NCBI GenBank assembly: GCA_963691655.1
Contig: OY829328.1
Coordinates: 34,801,890 to 34,865,889, forward strand
Length of the DNA: 64,000 nt
Reading direction: 5' to 3'
DNA from: Toxonevra muliebris
Taxonomy: Eukaryota > Arthropoda > Insecta > Diptera > Pallopteridae
Below are positions 58,258 through 64,000 of the stretch, one piece after another (the first letter of the stretch is position 1; every line of letters begins with the position of its first letter). Made by a program: the position numbers and the translations under genes. The notes under the pieces were generated by a model. That model saw only the letters and a list, made by a program, of their open reading frames with translations, was not told the origin of the DNA and did no database searches.

Positions 58258-58638
58258 ATTGTGTTACCAAACGTCCCGTTTTTACCGGGACACCCCGGAT
58301 TTCTCGTTATTTTATAAATGTCCTGGCTGGACATGTTGAATTTATGTAAGTTTTTGATTTCGCGATGTTTTAATATGCACTCATAAAAGTATTATAATAC
58401 AAATTAAATATTGTAATAGAATGAAGAATCTAAAGTAGCATAAAAAATTTAGTAGATGTCAAAAACGAAACGAAATAAAACGAAAAAAATGCAACGCTTG
58501 TTGGCTTTGTTTTGTGTAAATTATATATTTTTTTAAATTTTTATTAAATAAAAAACGGGAAAAAACTGAAAATCCCGGATATTTTTTTAATTACAGATAT
58601 TTGTTCCGGGATTAAATAAAAAGAAAATGGCAACCCTA
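58258..58638. mobile_element. hAT-like MITE with GTTACCA...GTCCCG / TGGCAACCCTA ends
   Basis: The left side reads TTGTGTTACCAAACGTCCCG and ACCGGGACACCCCGG. The right side ends ATGGCAACCCTA and holds CCCGGAT motifs inverted relative to the left. Terminal TAGGGTTGCCA with GTCCCG/CGGGA motifs is common in insect hAT MITEs. The ends are imperfect and no duplication is seen. Confidence 0.55.
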
Positions 58639-58805
58639 TTTGTATGTATAACCGATTCCTTCCCTATTTTTCAACGATCTTCTGCTTGTAGATGACGAAG
58701 GGGAGACGCAAGTGAACGGGTCGAAATCGGCTGTACCAACGATTTTTTACGTTTTTCTTTTACCAGTTTTACATCTCTGTTCCACTCATGTAAAACGAAT
58801 AACAA

Positions 58806-59464
58806 CCCAACAAACACAAAAAAAATTCTCTAACCTTTGTGAAATTTATAATTCTCAAGTTGATATCCAATCGATATCAAATATTTTTCTCAACATTCGC
58901 TTTCAAGTTGAGAATGAGTTGAGATATATTTGAGAAAATATTTACATATTTTATTATAGCAGCACTGCTATTGGATTTGCAAAAATATGTATCTGGCAGT
59001 GATTGTGAATAATATGTTTTTCGACAAAAGTGAAGTGAAAAAAGAAAGAAAATGAAGTGAAAATAATTTTTGCGAAAAACTTCAATTTTAAAAGTAAAAA
59101 ATTAAAATGTGAAATAAGACAGGAAGTGGAGTTATTGTCGGAGCGCTCAAAGCTACCGAAATAGACTGAATTTGTTATTTTTTAAGTTTTAATTTTACTA
59201 TGTACAATTGAAGTGTTAAAACAAAATACTATTTGTGATATGAAATTGTTAAAATTTTAAGTTGCTTTTGAGGTTGAAAAGCGAAGAAATAAAAAAGTCA
59301 ATTAAAATTTCCTTTTATTTTTTCTGTTTCAATTAAACAGAAATAATTATTGCTTATGGCAATACTGCAAATTTCCTTGGAGACCAATTGGAAAATTACG
59401 TTAGAACTCAAGTTGAGAACTATAATATAAATCAAGTTAATCTCAAACCTAAATGTTTGTTGGG
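58806..59464. mobile_element. Inverted-repeat element with CCCAACAAACA termini
   Basis: Left end CCCAACAAACA (58806) and right end TGTTTGTTGGG (59464) form an exact 11-bp inverted repeat. Subterminal CAAGTTGAGAA motifs occur at both ends. 659 bp, nested in the 57288-59729 element. Confidence 0.55.
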
Positions 59465-59737
59465 AAAGAAGTAATAGAAATACAAAGTCGGTCGGTAGAA
59501 ATCGTTATGTATAAAAGCCTTCGCCGATTGAATACTTAAGACAACAAAAATGAATATGTAAAAATCGGTGAGAAAACTCGGGTACAAATCGGTGTGTGTA
59601 AAAGCATATTAAATAAGAGGTTTCTATTGCCAATTTCGACTTCGCCAAAAAACGTTGACTATTTTATGCCGAAGATGCATTTTTAGGCCGAATAGCCGAA
59701 GAACCTAAGCCGAATATGGTCCAACACTACAACGAAC

Positions 59738-60378
59738 ATTAGAATGATTTGATCTAAGGGCTTTGCTGGCTTCTAAAATCTCTATCACAGTAAATTTATT
59801 GTTAATTGTAAATGTAGATAAAAATATCCGTCATATGGGGTTAGTTTCTTACGACCTAATTGGCAGAGTTTCGCAGAGTATGTAAGTGATGATGAGTTGG
59901 AGATGATGATCGATTGATTTGAATACCACAGTTCGCTACATTGTAAATATTAACCCTTTCATACCCAATGTAGCGTATATGCAGGATTCACTTTTATGTG
60001 GTATAAATAAGATGTTCAACAAATGTTATTATTAACGCTTCTTGTATTCAGTTCTGTTAGATATTCTTCACGTTTGCTGATTGCCGAATATTTGAAATTT
60101 TTATGCTTAAGTTAATTTTTTTAATATTTTGTCTTTGAAGTCCAGCAAAAAACCTGAGTGTAAAAATTTGTAGTAAAATCTTTTGCACTATTTTTTGAAA
60201 AAAAAAAATGCGTTTAATTATTACTAAACGGAAATTTTCTTTATAAGAAATGTTTATAAAAGATAAGAGAATATGATAATCAATTGGAGAAATCGGATTG
60301 TCCAGTGCTTGTCTACAGCTCCATAGCTATTTTTTTAACCTTTTAATAAAGGACAAAGAAATCAATATTAGAAGTATG
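59738..60378. other. Non-coding stretch with an orphan piggyBac-like end
   Basis: At about 59951, TTAACCCTTTCATACCCAAT resembles the left ends at 15524 and 51270. No matching right end was found. Confidence 0.4.
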
Positions 60379-60386
60379 AAATTTAG

Positions 60387-61154
60387 CATGGTAGAAGTAT
60401 TTAGAGGTAGAATAATTTTTTCAAAAAGTTGCCATTTTGAATTTTTGACAAGTAAGTGCCTGGTTATATTGGTGCTCGGTGTTCGACGAATACAAAACAT
60501 TTTCTCCCGTGCTCGGTCGAGGTGGTTACATTCAGCTCATTGCTGAGTTGCAGTCTATCAAACTGCACTCCTCTATTTAGTAATATTTTGTATGTAAAAA
60601 TACTATTTTGTAGAATAACTCATTGCCACCCTGAATACTCGGCGTGCTCGGTGTGCAATACACCGAGCATATCGTGTTCGGTGTCAGAGTGAGTAAAGGC
60701 TCTCTCTTTGTGTTCGGTGCAACAACAATTTCATGGTGTTCGCCGAGCATACTCGCAATGTAACCACAGCCTAAGAGGAACATTTTAGAGGTGCATTTTT
60801 TGAAATGGGTACAAAAGAGAGAGTTAGTAGTATATTATTAATATTACATTTATCAATTAGAACTAAATTATAAATTTTATTTACTTAAATTTGTTACTTA
60901 AATTTGTTTTCTTTATTTGCAAATACCTTGAACATGCTAATAGTTAAAAAATAATAAAAAAACAACAACTAATTCTCCCTATGTACATACAATACTGTGC
61001 AAATTATTTTCTTATAAATTCTCCCGTAAAAATTTAACTATAAAAATACAACGCTGTTGCAAAAAGAAGAATAGTATCAAACAGATGTTTTCCCAATTGT
61101 AAAAGTTCCATTTACTTGTCAAAATGCATCTACCTTCTTAATTTTTCTGCCATG
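60387..61154. mobile_element. CATGG-ended MITE, copy 3, with perfect 8-bp target duplication and a nested insertion
   Basis: AAATTTAG flanks both sides (60379-60386 and 61155-61162). The element starts CATGGTAGAAGTATTTAGAG and ends CTTAATTTTTCTGCCATG, inverted repeats of roughly 30 bp with mismatches. It is the reverse orientation of 384-806. Relative to that copy it holds about 330 extra bases at roughly 60435-60776, which form a separate inverted-repeat unit. The open frames here are chance. Confidence 0.85.
60455..60776. mobile_element. Nested MITE with CTGGTTATATTGG / AATGTAACCACAGCC ends
   Basis: The left side (GCCTGGTTATATTGGTGCTC, GGTGTTCG) and the right side (reverse complement GGCTGTGGTTACATTGCGAG, TGCTCGGCGAACAC) form imperfect inverted repeats. 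TGCTCGGTGT motifs recur inside, about five times in both orientations. It interrupts the CATGG-ended MITE. Confidence 0.65.
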
Positions 61155-61162
61155 AAATTTAG

Positions 61163-62431
61163 TGTTATTATTGTGGAAGACCTTAGCGATAAGAAAATGG
61201 GTTTTTGTAAGGAAGCATTTTTCGTTAGGTCACAATGAATAGAAATTCAAGAACAATTAGTTTTTGCATCAAAAAACTTGAAAAATCTGCTGACTCGAGA
61301 TAATGAGTTTTTTTTATAAATTTTTAAATTTTTTCAAAACATCCACCTCACGACAGCTTATCAGCTTATTAGTACAAGAAGAAATCAGACTCAAATCGAA
61401 ATTGGAATGCAGCCAATTATTACTTGCTTTTTTGTTATTAATTTTGAGAAAATTTTTTTATGTACTTATTTTTAATGTACTTATTTTAATATTTTTATGT
61501 ACTAATTTATAACATTTAACTTGAACGCATTTCAGATTTCTACAACTACGGTGTAATAGTTACTTATAACATATTTTTTCCGGATGTTGATAAAAGGAAA
61601 AAAAAGTTTTACATTATTTTTGTTGTTAAATTAAAAGTTATTTATTAAAGTTTGTGATAAACTTGAGAAAAATAATGAATTTAATAAATTTAAAATTTAA
61701 TATGAAATATCATAACGTAAATTAAATTACTTACTGATATATTTATAAATTTGGTAAATTCTTAATGCGGTTTTATATGCTAGATATAGATAAACATAAT
61801 TATTGTTAGATTTACATTATTATGAAAATACAAATAATTGAATAGATACAATAAGTTTCTCTTTCCCTATTTTTTTATATAATAAATAAAAAAAAACAAA
61901 AATTAATTAAAGATTTGTGTGTTTAATCAACAGATTTGTAAAGCTTCATTGCTAATACTTTTAGTTTATTGCATTTGTGAATTATTTGTACTCGTATTAA
62001 TGTATGAATATTCTGTCATGCCATAGAGATTCGATCATGTGTGCAATTTAACAGATTTCGTTTCTTCATATACACCCATCAGTAAATATTTAAAGCGGCG
62101 CTTATCAATGGTGTCGATACGGTGAAAGCATTGATTTGTTCTTTCCCTGGAAGTGAAGTGTGGTAAAAATTTGAAAGCTTGTAATTTCCAAAGGACCGAA
62201 TAAAATACAATGCAACACGGTTTGCAAATAGCGAAAACTCTTGTATAACACGATCAGTGAGAAAATAATTTTGAAATGGAAATCGCTTTTTGAATTCAAA
62301 ACTACTTAATAAACTTAATTAAACCATGCATTTTTAATTTTTATTTGTTACATTTTTCCAATTTTAAGTTCACTCTGTGTTCATATTTCATTATCATTTT
62401 TTCTTGTGAAATTCAAATTCCTTGTCTAACC
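61163..62431. other. AT-rich stretch, no gene seen
   Basis: Nothing supported in this interval. Confidence 0.4.
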
Positions 62432-62773
62432 CAGCGTCTACACCTGCCAGTGCTGGCATGCCAATGCTAACACACTCACATTTTTTCACTAATACACTCA
62501 CACTTTCCTCATTTGCAAGCAAATTGCGATGCCAATAAATTCTGCCAATGATTTGACTTAAGCCGACAATATTTGACGTTTCTCTCATTTGAGAGAGAAA
62601 ACAAAAACAAAGTAGAGCGGAGAGAGTAAATTATTAGAAATGGAGTGTCTGACATTTTGTTAAAAATGAATTGGCAGGACGCTTACGTCACAAAGACAAT
62701 TTTTCTGTTTTTTTTACAGATAATACATATTCTGAATTAGCATGCCAGCACTGGCAGGTGTAGAGACGCACTG
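62432..62773. mobile_element. MITE with CAGCGTC...TACACCTGCCAGTGCTGGCATGC inverted repeats
   Basis: Left end CAGCGTCTACACCTGCCAGT continues to GCTGGCATGC. The right end is its reverse complement (GCATGCCAGCACTGGCAGGT, then GTAGAGACGCACTG). 342 bp. The inner arm contains the palindrome CCAGTGCTGG-like core. CAG-type ends would fit hAT, but no 8-bp duplication is visible. Confidence 0.75.
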
Positions 62774-64000
62774 TAAGGGTGGGTGCCAAACAGTAGCAAT
62801 GTACTGTTGTAGAATGTGGAGTAACATTTTTTGGTTGGTGACAAATATCTTGATTTTTGCTGTGCCAAATAAATAAATAAATTTTGACAGCAATGGCTGA
62901 CACAACAACTACAAAAAATTACATATAAAAGAAATAATTAAAAAAAGCAATTGTTGTAATTGTTATTTATTATTGTTGATGTTTCTCTGCTTCGCTCGTC
63001 TTTTGTTTATATCATCATTAAAATATTCATGTAGCCCCTTTTGGCTTCATACATTTCGGACAAATTTATTCACCTCACAAGTGTCAAAAATTTGACACCA
63101 TTTGGCACAAGCTCTTTAAATAAATTTCTGGTAAATACCTATTACTAAAGTTTTTTTTGAAATCACAATAATTCGAGTTTTTGTAATGCAAGTTAATTAA
63201 AACTATTGTTGACTTGCTAAAAGGTTAAATCTGTCGTTCCGGGTTGTTTTATTTTTATGAATGCGACAACTCGTACGAGGGTTATTTCAAAATATTATTT
63301 TTTGAACTCTTGAAACCTAAATCTTTGTTTTTTACTATTTCCTTTAACACGATTTTGTATATACTGCTTCTTTGTGCCGTAAACCACGAATTAGCATAAC
63401 ACGTTTTTTTTTGTTTTTTTGAAACCTATCTATCGTGTTATACGGGGGATACCTTTAATAAGCATAGATCAATAGCAAAGTTGAATGGATATTATTATTA
63501 CCAATGTTTTCAAAGTAACACCCAAAACAGATGTCATTTGATTTTGGAGTAATTTTGGAAAAATAAATGTTTCTCAGCTTCAATCGATTTATTTTTTATT
63601 TTAACACTTGTTGTTCGGAAATTTTTAGGGACAAGTATATCTTTAAACATAGTGCATTGTTTGTTATTTTGGTTTAATGAATTTGACCATTTTTTTCTTA
63701 AGGATTAGTATTATTTCAAAAATTAAAATTTATGTCATGTAGAAAATAGAAAATTTGAAAACACTGTTGATATCCTTAACGTAGCTATGAGCAGCACATG
63801 GGTAATGAAAAGAGACTATCAATTTTATCTATTGAAAATTTATTATTAATAGAATTTTTTGACATCTTTTAGATGTTTCAAGAGATTTTGAAGAAAATCT
63901 ATACATTTATTAGTGTAACTACAATTTTATTACAGAAGATCCAGAAGTGCTATCATATTATATATCAATTCAAAGAGCTTGGCGAGTAGGTTAGCCAAAA
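62774..64000. other. AT-rich stretch to the window end
   Basis: No coding exon or repeat family was recognised. Confidence 0.4.

Larger units (their letters stand above)
57288..59729. mobile_element. Larger hAT-like element of the TAGTGTCCGACC family, with 8-bp target duplication
   Basis: The left end TAGTGTCCGATCGAAAAAG and right end ...CCGAATATGGTCCAACACTA correspond to the two ends of the element at 5193-6172. The flanks CAACGATC (57280-57287) and CAACGAAC (59730-59737) agree at 7 of 8 positions. CCGAA motifs are dense near both ends. The 2.44-kb interior has no recognisable transposase and carries at least two smaller inverted-repeat elements (58258-58638, 58806-59464). Confidence 0.7.

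Overview
This window is AT-rich nuclear DNA from an insect, most likely a higher (cyclorrhaphan) fly. Evidence: compact GT-AG introns beside very long transposon-filled ones, CATACATATG-type simple repeats, Cavener-type start contexts, and proteins that resemble Drosophila orthologues closely. A tephritid-like fly is my guess, but the sequence alone does not fix family or species. No bacterial operon, CRISPR array, rRNA or tRNA gene was recognised.

Three protein-coding loci are supported, all on the minus strand. (1) 9163-9846: a 228-codon first coding exon of an unidentified Ser/Thr-rich protein, ending in a strong splice donor. Its other exons are not recognised and probably lie beyond the left edge. 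(2) 19437-31312: the mitochondrial folate/FAD carrier of the SLC25A32 family (Drosophila CG8026). It has a 7.25-kb first intron and two alternative, mutually homologous C-terminal ends. One end is made by reading through exon 5 (332 aa); the other by splicing from inside exon 5 to a distal exon 2 kb further on (349 aa). (3) 39538-48239: coronin (coro), six coding exons, 546 aa, all five introns in phase 0, with a low-complexity linker exon before a C-terminal coiled coil. The three genes have unrelated jobs (unknown, one-carbon metabolism in mitochondria, actin dynamics).

Most of the rest is a graveyard of transposable elements. 1-9 kb holds a P/hAT-like MITE with a perfect 8-bp target duplication, a broken piggyBac transposase, and an internally deleted Gypsy-type LTR element. 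The LTR element has been invaded by a hAT-like MITE that itself carries two further MITEs. 15.5-18.2 kb holds a piggyBac-like element and a foldback MITE; 27.1-27.7 kb holds two adjacent MITEs inside the CG8026 intron; 32.4-34.3 kb holds a decayed hAT element with a recognisable transposase C-terminus. 45-47.7 kb (coro intron 1) carries several MITEs. 48.6-50.4 kb contains a dispersed GTAATTCGGATCGAT motif in both orientations. 51.3-53 kb holds a piggyBac-like MITE and a broken Tc1/mariner-like transposase. 54.6-62.8 kb holds several more inverted-repeat elements, including second copies of the families seen at the left end.

Nothing looks like a new molecular system. The most interesting points are the duplicated alternative last exon of the mitochondrial carrier, the nested transposon stack at 4.6-7.6 kb, MITE families with clean 8-bp target duplications, and the clustered subterminal-type repeats at 48.6-50.4 kb.
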